Source: Hofstenia miamia
Taxonomy: Eukaryota > Xenacoelomorpha > Acoela
DNA length: 64,000 bases
Reading direction: 5' to 3'
Assembly (NCBI GenBank): GCA_004352715.1
Contig: SCFE01000032.1
Coordinates: 1,363,241-1,427,240 of the forward strand
Of the stretch, positions 35,062-47,529 are shown piece by piece. A program made the position numbers and the translations under genes. Within the stretch, counting starts at the first letter, position 1. Each line of letters starts with the position of its first letter. The notes beneath the pieces were generated by a model, which worked only from the letters and a program-made list of their open reading frames with translations, was not told the origin of the DNA and searched no databases.

Positions 35062-35910
35062 TGACTTGATTTTGGCAGTTACTCATGTATAGATAAGAAA
35101 AAGAATACATATGGAGGAGTGGGGGAAACTGACCCCAGTTGATTTTGACACATTAATGAAATCAATATAAAACAAAAATATTACTTTGTACAAAAATACA
35201 AAAACAATATGATAATGTCTTATTTGAAAAGGGCATGTAATTTCCATCAACTTTTCAATCAATTTTTCTTGAAAAATAATTTTGCATATTTATGGCACTT
35301 TCTGCTCATCTTGACATCTATTTTACAATTTCAATTTGATGTAGCTGATGAGATACTTAGTGTTTCTACTTCAATATCCTCAGGGTATTTAGTTTTCAAT
35401 AGAGACTTACAATTGTATCGTTCATATAGTTGATTACATATATGGAATGTAATTTAGCACATACATTGAGTCAATGTCAACAAGTATAAAGAACGTTAAT
35501 ACACTTCACAGCATTAATGAGTGCAATTTCACGCACACTATGTCAGAAGTAATAAAAGTTGCATTTTGTGTTAACAGTTTTTCCATCATCTATTACAACC
35601 GAACGATCCTCCTGATTGTTAGCGATTCTTAATTATTTTTTGAACTAGCACATTTGACAGCATACTACATCCCATTGTTCATTTGGTGCAGTCCAAAAAT
35701 TTGATGTATTTTAGGGCATCATCTATGCACAAAATCACCGAAATAGACTATAAAGGAAAACCTCAAGCTTTGATTTCAATATTCGAGCTATTAAATTTGT
35801 AAATTGTAATTCGCATGATTTACAATATATATAGTTTTTAGCCCTTTCTAAATATTGTAATCCTTTAAAAGGATCCTTTAAATTTTTATCTTTTCCTCTA
35901 AATATAAATT
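35062..35910. other. No gene seen
   Basis: AT-rich. A GTGGGGGAAACTGACCCCAG motif at 35118 has a loosely similar inverted sequence (GTTGGGGTGAATTTGACACC) near 36517-36540, but the match is too weak to call an element. Confidence 0.4.
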
Positions 35911-35926
35911 TTCCTCTAATAAATAG

Positions 35927-36122
35927 ATGGTATAAGACATCGCTGTGATCGATAACCAGCTGTCCATTTGTAGCCTAGATTAGCAAAATATTCTGTGTTC
36001 TGGCAATGTCTTTGGCGTCTATCTGTAAGATTACTGTCTTCGGTTGAACTTAATGAAGTTGGCGATAAGTCCGAACTATTGCTATCATTACTTTGTGTTC
36101 CATTATTGATTTCAATGTCACT
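35927..36122 (-). CDS. Candidate terminal coding exon, Ser/Asn/Asp-rich, unidentified
   Basis: On the minus strand a good pyrimidine-led acceptor (aattgtgctag) at about 36123 opens a frame beginning DIEINNGTQSNDSNSSDLSP, then TSLSSTEDSNLTDRRQRHC, QNTEYFANLGYKWTAGYRSQ and RCLIPSIY before TAG. Composition shifts from an acidic Ser/Asn-rich linker to a basic aromatic tail, which looks more like a protein C-terminus than chance. I do not recognise the family, and no upstream partner exon was identified. It is on the same strand as CDO1-B but is not part of a CDO1 protein. Confidence 0.3.
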
Positions 36123-36139
36123 AGCACAATTCAAAGAAG

Positions 36140-38225
36140 ATTAATATATGTCACTCCCTCAGACACTAATAGTTTGCTCAGCTGTAAGTTGTACAAGGCT
36201 AGCCATGCATGTATTCCATTCTAAACCAAGATAAACCAGCTATAGTTAATTTTAATATAGTATACACTAACAAATTAGGTACTAAGTTATTTACATGATG
36301 AATAGTAGTTAAGTGCTGATTAGAAAGCAATACAATTCGATTGTATATAAGCGGGATGAAAAATGATTGATAATTGCTCCAGTCGTTACACCCACTTATT
36401 GTAAGCATTTTTAAAAATTACTTTTAGTAATTTTTATTAAATAATAGTTAGAAGGTAACATAGTGTACATGGAAAACATTGCGTTCTATCTTGCTCAATT
36501 TCAATGATTTCTAAAATTGGTGTCAAATTCACCCCAACTCTGCATTGAGGAAGGGTTAGACAATTTCATAAATATATATAGTGCACATTTGAGTCAGATT
36601 TACAAATAAATGTATTAAGTACTAATAATTAACAAGCAGTGCCTTGCAAATACACCATAAAGTGATGTGCAAGCAGAAGCTGAGGAAGTTATGGTTGAGC
36701 TTTGAAGTGTTTTATTAGGGCTCGCAGAAGATCTCAGCTATGAATCAGCGTAACATTTATTTCTTTCCTATTAGCTTTATCTATAAGAGCAAAGACCCTT
36801 GGTTTTGTCTTGAAAAATCTAATTATTCATAGATCCCACTAACAATGTTGTATTAAAACTTAGAGGAAAATCAGTTCATATTCTTATCGTTAATTTAACA
36901 CAAGCAGGTTTTCACAATTGACTAAAAAATTTGTTTGACTCTATTTTACAAAGTACTAAGAAGTTAATTATCATTTCAAAATTTATTTCCAAGTTATAAA
37001 TTTTGTTTACAAAGTAGGCACATTGTTTGCAAAATCGTATTCGTGGATAATAACTCAACAAAACTACCGCATACATTTATTTATTATCATTTAAATTTAT
37101 CAAAAATTTGTTATAAAATATTATTTTTAGAAATTATATTATAATATAATAGCAAATAGGACTAATCATTCCTTATAAAATTTACATATTACAAACGTAG
37201 GTGGTTTCGGTCACATACTGATTTCGTGCCGTGTTTTGTTTTATGGTTCAAATCAAACGGTACAATCCTCTAAGATCTATTTCCTAATGGTATGCTGTTA
37301 TTAAGCTTTATATATATCTACAAGGATACTCGTAAACCAAATCTCTAAGAATGATAAATAGTTTGCTTGAATTATATTCGAAAAGTAAAATTTCCATTTC
37401 TTATGTGATTGCAATAATTTATTAAAATTAATGAAGATACTAAAGTAAATATTTTTTCCTTCTTTCAGATTAATATTCGCAGGAACATTCCAAATATTAA
37501 TTGAACAGACACAGGATTTGCTCATGTGTGTTGAATTTTGCTAAAAATAAATTTTAAGACTCATAATTTAGAATGGATAAAAATTGATGGTAAGCACACG
37601 CCATCGATGAATTCAGACGAGATGGGTGCTGAATAGTATTATTAACATTAATAGCGCAGGAGTTACACTAAAGATTTGGTAGGAAGACAAAAGTTTTATT
37701 AAATGTTTTTCAAATCATAGTTTAAAAATACTTGTGTATTATATTTCTATGTTCAAATTCAATTACTAGGAGAATATTAATGCGTACAAGATTTTTTTAC
37801 TAAAAAGGTGCTTCAGGTATTTTAATATAAAATAATGCCAAATCTTTATTGATTTTGAAATACAGGTGTTGAAATCTGTAAACAGCAGAAATCGCATATG
37901 AAATATCAGTGCATAGAGTTTGCAAAAGTAATACCAGCAAGTTTATTTTTTTTAATTAATAATGATATTCAAGCAAAGGTTAAATATTGCAGACGAATTT
38001 CTAGTGCAAAATATTGAAAATTATTTACACAAGAAATCATCACAAGGTCAAGAAAAACAACGGAGAAATTACAAACTTTCTTTGATTGACATATATAAAA
38101 TATTAGGCAGACGTAAATGCGAACTGCAAGCAGTAATATAACAGAATATCATTTCGAATGAATATACCATGTTCTCGTTTATGAAATATATATATTTATA
38201 TAGTAAATATTTATGACTTCAGTTT
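36140..38225. other. No gene seen
   Basis: AT-rich, downstream of CDO1-B. The minus-strand frame 37301-37525 has no known motif. Confidence 0.45.
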
Positions 38226-41200
38226 CTAATTGTCTTCTGGTATAGGTTTGACTTCTTGAAAGGGACATTTTTCACCTTGTTTTAAATCAAAGACTAGCTG
38301 CGCAGTACGTTTCGTTCCGGTTCTTTCGTCAAAGATATGGCATTCATCAAACAATGTAGATTAGCATTTTCTAATCGATGAACTCCAATGTCATCTAAAT
38401 TTCTAAAGTTACATTTGAATATTTATTCTATTAGCGTGATCTACAAATATTTCAAGAACTCCACTAATTGATCTTCAATAACGAATTCACAAATTGAATT
38501 TATAATTTAGTTCTTGCAATTGCACTGAAAAGAGGCAGAACTCTCCACCAGAACATATTTTGAGATTAATATTTTCTTGTTGTTTTAAATGCTTACCTCG
38601 TTTTCAGCTAGACTAGGTTGTGAAAAAAAGTAGTTGCAAGTATTATTTGGCAACAAATGGGGGTGTTTCTAGTGAAAGATTCGCCCACTCTTTTTGCTAA
38701 TTAGTTGAAAAAAAATCAATATGAGCAACAATTAAAGCAGTAAGATGAGCCGTGATTAAAAATTTCCTTTATATTCCAAACCTGTCAATTGACAATTGTT
38801 GTATTTTAAATACACCAAAGCTAGAATAACACATATTATCTTGAAAATGACAGATTAGAATGCCGAAATCCTCCGATAACGAAAAATTTTATTCTGCTAA
38901 TTATTTAGACTTAAGAATCTTTCATGTTCATACAATTTAAAAAATATGTTAAGCACTGAAGAGTATGAAAAATATAAACATTGCAAGAAATTATTTATCA
39001 AGTATCAGAAGGAATGCCTACTATTGGATTTCCTAAAAAGCTGCTCCAAATCATCTCTAGTTCTGAAGATTTTAAGTATTTAAATCTTAGAAATTTCTCA
39101 AAATTTGTTATACCAGGATAACTAAGTGCTCTACACAAGCATTCTTTAACCCAAAAGTAATATTGCGCATGGTGAAACTCAAATAAACCATAGAAAACAG
39201 ATCGAAAAAAAATTATTAACGTAACATCAAAATCAAGCTTTGAAAATTAACTACAAGTAAAAAACACATTAACATATATTTCATCTATAACTCTAACAGA
39301 TATTCAAAAAGAAGCTATATCTTATGGGATGAAAATGTCTTCAAAAATACATAAATTAAAAACAAAGATTGAAACACAATCTTTTTTTAAAAAGTTGAAG
39401 CATTGTTATAATTTTAATCAAAAACAAACATCAAGATGGAAATCGAAAATCATAATTATTGTGGATAATTATCTAAAGACAAAGTGCACATATCACCCAA
39501 AATATTGAAACTATTAAATGTAATTAAAGAGCTAAGTAGAAACGATCAATTATATATCTGCAAATCTGACAAAAGCAATGTGATAGTCCAAGATAAATAA
39601 AAATATAGAAGGTATTAATGAAATTCTAAATGATAGTAGTAAATGTATATTATGCAATCCGGATAAAAAGTTAGCTAAATTTTTTAGTAATAGAAGAAAA
39701 TGTCAATTTCGAACTTTTCAAAAATTAGAATAAAGGAAACATTAATGAAGGAAGGACTATACAGTATAGGATGTAAGCTTGCCAGAATGTATGGTTTTGC
39801 AAATACTCACAAGAATCTAAAAAATCCACTATATAGACCTATATTGAATGTAACAGATAATCAGAGCTACGACCTCCATAAATGTTTAGATTATATTCTC
39901 AAGCCATTTGTTTTATATATATATATATATTATATATTATATTATATATTATATTATATTCTGAAAAATACTGAAGACTTCATTGAAAAGTTGAAAAACT
40001 TAATACTAAGGAAGTTGAAAAACTTCATTTTGTCAGCTATGATGCTAAATTTATTTTTTCTGATATCCCACTTGAAAAAGCATAACGCATATTTTGACAA
40101 TTATTCCTGAGATCATCAAGTCTGACATCAGCTAATAAACTTAGAGCACAAACAGGTTCATTTTATATTCAACAATATCTTTTACAAGCAAATTGATGAC
40201 ATGCCAATGGGATCCCCCTAAAGTCATACTATGGCAAATTTTGCAATGAGCATAATTGAAACTGAAATCGAAAGTCATAGATGTCAACTTACCACTTATC
40301 ATCGATGTGTCGATGAAATCATTGCATATTGCAAATAAGAACCTGATAACTTTTTATATTTTTTTAACTATCCTCTGCAAACAAAATTAATTTACAATTT
40401 ATCATGGAATTGAATGCAGCTTCAGCATTTTAGATATTGTAGTATCAAGAATTAGAAATAAGCTAATTACAAATTGAGGATCACTAAGGGAAAAGGATCT
40501 ACTTGATTCCAATGATATATTGGATGTTTAGGTTTGTATTATTTTTATTGGTGTAATAGGAGTAAATATAAATGAACATTGTGATATTTGGAAAATTTCT
40601 TTAAAGAGGAAAGTACAATTGAAAACAAATTATGTTAGATAAACCAACAGCAATTAGCATCATCATAACAACTGTATTACAATTAGCTATCAGCAGTACA
40701 AAATATATTGTTCTGGACTAAAGTGACTATGCTGATTCCATTTTTGCATTCAGGGTGATCTAGACCAAACAGTTTTCAAGATATAAGACACTAAACTGCG
40801 AAAGTTTTTAACAGAAGTTTATTGATTACGGAGCAGCGAACGATTCTGGGTATTGAGCTGGGAGTAATGGTGCCACTTGTTTTTTAAATACTGCGGTCGT
40901 TCTTCTGACAGTCCACAAGGTTCAATAAACTGAATAACTGACTTACATCTGCTTTAGAAGTAGAAATGTGCCCATTTCTGCTTAAACCTATGTAACACAA
41001 CACAAAATTCAGTGTTTTATATTTTTTAATACATGTTGATACATCATTATTATACATATAAATTCATCATACTGTAATACAAAAGCAACACATCTCATGT
41101 TTACATAATTGATGTAATGTATCAATGATAAAACTTAACAACGAAAAATCAAGATGGCTGCCAAACTCCTTAGCAACCACTTTAAAAGGCTAAAAACTCA

Positions 41201-44200
41201 TTAAAAATATGTGCTAAAAGTTATTGTCTACTCAAAATTGGAAAAAACAAGTTCAAAAACCATATGGTGTAGGAATATGAATTTCTTCAAAAATGTGGTT
41301 TTCCACTTTTAAAAGGCAATAACTCCAAACAACAATAGTATCAATTGGGCTTTTTCCCTTGGTGCTCCTCAATTGGTATCAAAAATCTACAAAAACATCT
41401 ATATCTACCATTCAATTTATACTTTGATGAAGTTCATATGAAAAATACAGTTAAGTGTCTAGTAGATAGAGTACTTACAAGCTCTTCAAATTATTAAAAT
41501 TTAACAAAGAGCCTAGAAAAACTTATTAGTGCTCCTATTTAAAATAGGTTTCCACAAAATTTAACAAACGAAGTGATTAATGCAAAATTTCTATGCCATA
41601 ACAATACACAACGAAGTGACATAGAAAAACAACTATATTTTGGATCTTCCTTCGATATTAAAAATATTGCAACAACATTAAAGAAACAACTCAAAATGCT
41701 AAACAAATATTTACCATTATCAAAAATTTGTCCAATATTAAGATTGATTAAAACACAAGCTAAAGTGTCCATTGATTTGTCACCTGAACTCGTCCATATT
41801 TACAATTGTGATAAATGTGAATGCAATTATTCATACATCGAAAAAACCAGAGTTGCACACTGGCCGTATTTTTGCAGGATTACCGGCCGCAAATAAAAAA
41901 GAATTCTTTTATTTCGGGAAACAAGTAGCCCTTTATAAACTATCAAAAAATAATAGTCGCCTTTTGATCTTGGGTTTTATTTTCTTAGTGGTTACTTCTT
42001 TGTGATAGTAAACACTTAGTTACTTATGTTTCTCTCATTTCATATTAACCTTTTAAATTAATGTAAATACTAATGTAGCTATACTGTAAGTAACTTTAGT
42101 GTAAAAGTGAGTTCCCCAGTTCCTGGAGGGGGGGGGCTTGCAGAACTATGCAAAATTCATACGGAAATAAGTCTTAGTAAAGAACAGCAATAACACGTAG
42201 CCAGCCTCCACCGGTCGTAAAATAAGTGAACACCTGCCACAGGCGGCCCGTAAGGAATTTTCGCAAAATCTGCCGGCCTGTGCAACACTGGGCAAGACAG
42301 ACGACATTGGATTACAAGAACAGAAGAGCACATGCAAGCTCATTTAAATTCCGTAATATATTTACTTGCACAACCACCAAAAAGAAATAATTTTAAAATA
42401 ATAATTGAATATCAGCAAACAAAAATAGCGGAAAATATTGCAATTAAATTTTTTGAAAGACCACTAATAAACAAGCAAAAAGACATTAGCAAGTTAAATA
42501 TATATTGCAAAACGAAGGAAAAAGCAGCGGTTAACTATCTTAAAAATGGCAGATTACAATATCGGGCACTTTGTGGAATCTGCCTACACTCAAATCAGAA
42601 CGTGATGTATTTTCACATGGGTTGATGATCAAAGATTTGTGATCACAGCTAATCACAAACATTTGTGGCTATTGAATTGCTATATTTTGCAAATAGTAAG
42701 ACAAATACACTGCAAATTACTTAGTTTCATTGCAAAACTTTCAAATTGTTTTTAAAGAAAACTAAATTATTTGCATTCTAAACTTCAGTCATGTAATTTT
42801 GGTTTTGGGGTTCAAATCGGTTCGATTTTAAAAGTCTCAACCCAATAACAACTATACTTGAGCAATGTAAAATCAATCTCGTGCAAAGATACCAAAATCG
42901 GCGCCGGATATTTGCTTGCTAGCAATTAATCGATGTCATAGATGAATTGTGATATTGATTTATTTCTTTGGAGGCCACTTTTGGGCATATTATGGAACGT
43001 TGGCTTGTGAAGACTGGAGAATTTTTCGAAGCATTCAATGGGTTTTTAAGCACAAATGTTGCAATTTTTCTTATATGATCTTTGTATATGAGTTACTGTT
43101 GATGTTATCACTAATGGCAAGTTTTTTTAAATCTGTGTATGGCTTTGGTATTCAGGAATTTGTGATCACCTTAATGGGTATCAATCCTCCTTTGTCCTGC
43201 AATTGCGAGAATTTTTACATGCTACAAAATATAGTCCAGTTTCAACAATGTCATAATTGAAAAATAAGTTAATATTAAACTTGAATTGTTTTGTTTCTGA
43301 ATTATTGTTGCTTCCCTTTGCTTTATTATCCAGGTGAATTGTCTGCCCTTCAAGTAGTGATTTGTCCCCTCCCAAAATCTCTATGGCTACATGCTTTTTG
43401 GATATAATTATAATATTATTTTGATTTGAATAATATAAGGACGTAACTGTTATAACTGTCTTTTACAATATTATTTTTGTAGTCTTTCTACATGTATAAT
43501 ATACAAAAATGCATTTATACAAGACACTCATTGGCTTACCCAGGGGGGGGACATGGTGGAATGTCCCCCCCGTTAGGTTTCCAAATTTAATTTTGACTGG
43601 ATAAATCAAAAAATTTTTCGTAAAAAATTGAAAAATTTGAAATCTAGGATCGTGAAATGCATTTTTAGGGTCTATTTTCTCAATAATTTCAAAAATGTTC
43701 ACGGGACTTCGCCCCGCATTAGGAAATAACAATGATGTCCCCCCGTCAGAAAATCCTGGGTACGCCCCTGAAGACACTCATTCTATTAAGAATATCATAT
43801 GGTAGTATTATACGGCATCCGAGTAAAACAGACTAGAATCTTATAGCCGTTGCTCAAAAAGATTTTCAACTAAAGATCTCAACTATTACAATCGATTGAT
43901 TAGAGAAAATATTCTACAATTTAGTTTGTTTCTTCAAATACTTGATATTTACTGTATCAAGCTCATTACAGGTAAAGTAACTGGAATAAATATTTTTGAT
44001 TACATTTCTATAGTTGATCCAGGAAAATGTCTCCAAACAACTTTCTCTAGAAGTATTAAAGCAAGGAAACGGAAGTTTAACCAATTTTATATCATGTGTA
44101 CGGTTCATCTGATAAAGGGTTTATTCAAAAGATATCAAATAAATCTCCTTGAAGATAATATACAAATTTTCAGATTGAAGAAAATTTTCTTTGATTATTT

Positions 44201-45813
44201 TAAATCTGAATATAATAGGAATATACTTCCAAAAATATTTTGTTTGCCTATACAATGTTCATATTGAGTAAATCTTTTTATTATAGTCTATATATAATAG
44301 CTTAGATCGCATACCTCTTATAAAGCATGTTTCATCTCTCGCAATAATGCTCGTTTCCTTTGGAACCATTTGCTGAGATTTGATTTTCGGCCAATCATAC
44401 AATGTTTCTTTCATTTCTCCTAAAACATTACATTAATCATACAATTACACATACATCCATTATACCTTCAAGTACCTTCACGGCACAATGACTTCCAACA
44501 TGATCATGAATGGAACTTGCATGACCCTCTCCCCAGCATACTAGCATTATATTGTACTTGCAGCAACCATTACCATCAGATATCAAATTTCGTGTGTATC
44601 TGTGTTGATAATCAAGACTAAATTTTAATAAAGATATTAATTCAAAATCATTTATACTTGTATAATTTCATAATTTGAACTGTTGATGCTACGCTCTACC
44701 ATTCTTGTTGTACTAGGTCAATTATCATATTATTTTATACTATACAAGTAAATGCATTAGAAAATATCTTTTTATTAAGTGTTTCTTGATCATTCTGTCG
44801 CAGTTCTCATAATTTTATGTATAATCAAATGCAAAAAATGCATACAATATTAATAAATTAAAAATGTGCTGCATATATTAATTAATTGTTTTGCTGAAAA
44901 TTATAACATTGCTTCGAGGATACTTTTGAGTCTTATATTTTTATTCTCACCTTGAATAGATTGTGGAGGTATCGAAAATCTTGTGTGGACATGCTACTCA
45001 CAGTTTCAAGACTGTCAACTAGAAGCTAGAATTAGCAATTTCACTCAAATTTCGTCATCATATTCAGGTGCTCATTAAGTGCCAATTCGTTCTTGGCAAG
45101 ATGCACATTAAACAAAAAATTTATCATCATATTAGTAAATAGGCACGAACACGAAAATATACCTATAAATGTCAACTGGTCAAACGTAATCTCAGTTAAC
45201 CGGGTCAATTGAAGAAGCTTTGCCTTCAAACAAGTTTGTGGTTGTTTGGTAGCTGTATGATAAAATTCAAGATTATATATAGACAACGTGTTTCTAATCA
45301 CTGAGTTTTTAGTGAAGCACGTTTCGACAAAAATAGCATTTTGTAGAAATTAATGCCGAAATATGAAAATCATTTCAATCCCTATAATTGTACCAAGATA
45401 AAAATTAGCAAAATCTACAAAAAGTAAATATATAAATGTGAAAAGTGCAGGAACGGAATCGGAAAAAAGAAAAGAAATCGGATACGTTTCTGAAATGGAA
45501 TTAACCATTTCTGATTTCCATTTAAATATTTAACTTGGTATAAAAGATACTAAAATAAGTTCAGTAATTTGATTTAGGGATTTAGAGCAAATTTTGCCTA
45601 ACAGCAACCTCATCATGATTGCGGCAGAGGAACGTCGCACAACTAGATATGTTCAAGCAAAGGTTTATCCACTTACATGTATTTGCTCCAATCGGATTCA
45701 TTACTAACGTAGCTTTCAAGCATATTGGTTAACTTAAATGAGTCTACTTGCTTTGCATCTTCGCAATCCATAAAGCATTCGTGTATTTCCTTTAGTAACT
45801 GTTCGAACTTCAT
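38226..45813 (-). CDS. CDO1: Cysteine dioxygenase paralog B, four coding exons; exon 4 carries an out-of-frame deletion
   Basis: Exons: 45813-45677 (137 nt), 44617-44466 (152), 44419-44315 (105) and 38394-38226, all with AG/GT borders and phases 2, 1, 1. Joined, they read DSFKLTNMLESYVSNESDW, QHRYTRNLISDGNG, WGEGHASSIHDHVGSHC, GEMKETLYDWPKIKSQQM and CFIRDDIGVHRLENAN. By alignment to animal CDO, His83, His85 and His137 are the iron ligands, Arg55 contacts cysteine, and Cys90 is the Tyr-crosslinked residue. After LENAN about 34 bases are missing: the frame runs to a stop at 38294, while the other frame gives FDECHIFDERTGTKRTAQLV and ends at 38226. The lost part should hold the Ser-His-Tyr active-site motif. 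Intron 3 (38395-44314) is filled by a PLE, a MITE and LINE debris. Either a recent pseudogene or an assembly error in exon 4. Confidence 0.85.
38946..41900 (+). mobile_element. Penelope-like element D, decayed, inside CDO1-B intron 3
   Basis: Plus strand, opposite to the host gene. In order: YEKYKHCKKLFIKYQKE and LTDIQKEAISYGMKMSSKIH (N-terminal region), QLYICKSDKSNVIVQDK (39540), FANTHKNLKNPLYRPILNVT (39800), MPMGSP followed by a stop then SHTMANFAMSIIE (motif B, 40200), YHRCVDEII (motif C with YVDD changed to CVDE, so catalytically dead), an unrelated stretch about 40630-41400, and finally YNCDKCECNYSYIEKTRVAH (GIY-YIG core with Gly lost, 41800). A short TATAT/ATATT-rich expansion interrupts the RT near 39915-39960. 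Confidence 0.82.
41901..43519. other. CDO1-B intron 3 sequence, no gene recognised
   Basis: Includes a poly-G tract at about 42127-42136 and a GC-richer patch 42190-42300 without a recognisable domain. The plus-strand frame 42332-42625 is open for 97 codons but unidentified. Confidence 0.4.
43520..43772 (-). mobile_element. MITE-like element, copy 2, inverted relative to 16846-17062
   Basis: Both ends are kept here: GGCTTACCCAGGGGGGGGAC on the left and, on the minus strand, GGGGCGTACCCAGGATTTTC on the right, so the element has terminal inverted repeats around GGCKTACCCAGG plus a CCCCCC subterminal block. The AT-rich body matches copy 1 in reverse complement. Lies in CDO1-B intron 3. Confidence 0.75.
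43896..44267 (+). pseudogene. Possible LINE C-terminal remnant
   Basis: Open frame with FDYISIVDPGKCLQTTFSRS, RKRKFNQFYIMCTVHLIKGL and INLLEDNIQIFRLKKIFFDY. The order (short motif, FYxxxTVxLWNxL-like, then DNIxxFKxKL-like) is typical of the C-terminal tail of Jockey/CR1-type LINE proteins, but the diagnostic Trp-Asn is lost. Assignment is by pattern only. It ends 48 bases left of CDO1-B exon 3. Confidence 0.4.
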
Positions 45814-45999
45814 TTCTAAGACAAAAAGTAACTTAGAGCAGATGAAAAACAAATGTATAGGTAAATAAAAATACCAGTGTAAGTCAAAACAGTAATTTTC
45901 TCTAAAAGAAATTGTACATGCATATTTTGTTACACTTTAGAATCGGCAAAGACTTACAGACATCATATGTAAAATTACGAAGCTATAGTAGCTAATATA
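45814..45999. other. Upstream of CDO1-B coding exon 1
   Basis: The acceptor (tttgtcttag/AA) sits three bases before the ATG on the minus strand, so a 5' exon lies farther right. It was not identified. Confidence 0.5.
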
Positions 46000-46712
46000 C
46001 GGCTGACACAAAAAATTAAGTACAGCAATAAATTAACAAAATACACAAGATGCGGAGACTGAAAATTAAAGAGCTTTGTTAATACTTTGTTTGGAAGCGG
46101 GATAACTGGCTACAATCTTAAATCTTCTACTGTAGAAGTCACGAATTTTGAAAGGATAGTTAGGGTCACTCTATGCTACAATGATATTTTTATTATTAGC
46201 CTGAATTCTTGATTATTCTCTTCTGAACTTTACTCTTAATTATGCCACAGAGGTTTTCAATGGAGTTAAATTGCGGACTTTGACCAATCCAGCTGATGCT
46301 CTGAATGCCGACTTCATCCTTTCTTATTGTATGTGGGCCAATCTATGACACGAGTGACCTCCATTTCTTTGAAATTCTCCTCATTTTGGCAATGAATGTA
46401 AGGGTGTTTTGCCACAACGAAAATAATCAGATATTTTTCTATATGTGAACCTCCGTTTATGCAGTTTGACGATATGATCCTTAATATCTCATTCAACGTC
46501 CATATTTCTTCCAATTTTTGAACAAGCTTACATGCAGTAAATGTTAATTAGTTTACTGTGAGTAAATTACGTAAAAATAAATCTTTCAATAGGCTTTAGT
46601 CTCACTTAACCACATGGAATCTTTTACAAATGGCAGTAGGGAAAACACTGTAATTAAAAACCTGAGAAAATTTTGTAATCAACGTCTTGCACTTAATTTT
46701 TGTGTTGAACTG
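46000..46712 (-). mobile_element. Internally deleted Tc1-like element with both TIRs
   Basis: The terminal repeats CGGCTGACACAAAAAATTAA (left) and CAGTTCAACACAAAAATTAA (right, minus strand) lie between TA dinucleotides at 45998 and 46713. On the minus strand, the N-terminal helix-turn-helix (DHIVKLHKRRFTYRKISDYF) at about 46490-46400 is followed within 200 bases by SPQFNSIENLCGIIKSKV, the third catalytic region, near 46240-46300. The first and second Asp regions are missing. At 713 bases it is an intermediate between an autonomous Tc1 and a MITE. Confidence 0.82.
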
Positions 46713-47262
46713 TAGATAGTTAACAAGATGACTTAAATTTCTTACAAATTTTTATCATGCAATTGATTAGAAGCAACTGAAGCTCAATATTGGATGTTGA
46801 CAGCTTTGCCAGTTTGAGAAAGATTGTAGATAACAACAAGGTGTTTTACTTTGGTCACGATTCATTACAATATTTGCTAACTGCAAACAATTACCAAGTT
46901 GATTGCTCAAGTGTTGGGCTCCCCGAGTAATTTGCCGTTATTGTTTCGAGTATAATTAAATCTCATTGAAAGCTTCTATTAAGATGCTTTTCTTCTTGAT
47001 CCTAATCCGTATAAAATTTTTACTTTACATAATTTGAATGAGCATTTGCAAAGACATTACTATCCATGTACAGCATTCACGATAACTCTAGAAATTGTTA
47101 AAAATTCATAGGCAAACGACAAATAATGAATATTTGCCATTAATTAGCAAAGATGAAGCTTAGAAATATTTGAAAAACCCAACAAATAGCATTAAACCCT
47201 TTTTCACATTTTTTATCATCACCAGTTTCAAACACTGTGATAAAATATAAATTTAATAGATG

Positions 47263-47332
<70 letters not shown>

Positions 47333-47500
47333 CAAAAAGATTTATTTCGATTTACAAAGTCATTGTCAGTTTTCCTTACAAAATTATTCCCGAAAATTTA
47401 CTTGATTTTATAATAATATTGTATTTTATTAAATCTCAATTATTGGTAGTAACAGTTTGTGTACGTAATCTTCTTTGGTATTTAGACTTAGTTGATATGA
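46713..47500. other. No gene seen; long (AT)n
   Basis: AT-rich interval with an (AT)n tract at 47266-47325. Confidence 0.6.
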
Positions 47501-47529
47501 TCTAATTAAAATACTTTCAATGATTTTAA

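Noticed and set aside
35118-36545. Weak inverted GACCCC/GGGGT motif pair suggesting a 1.4 kb transposon
   Set aside because: Similarity is limited to a few bases, with no target duplication or coding support.
47266-47325. Open frames made of repeating Tyr-Ile in (AT)n tracts here and elsewhere
   Set aside because: (AT)n microsatellites translate as Tyr-Ile repeats; they are not genes.
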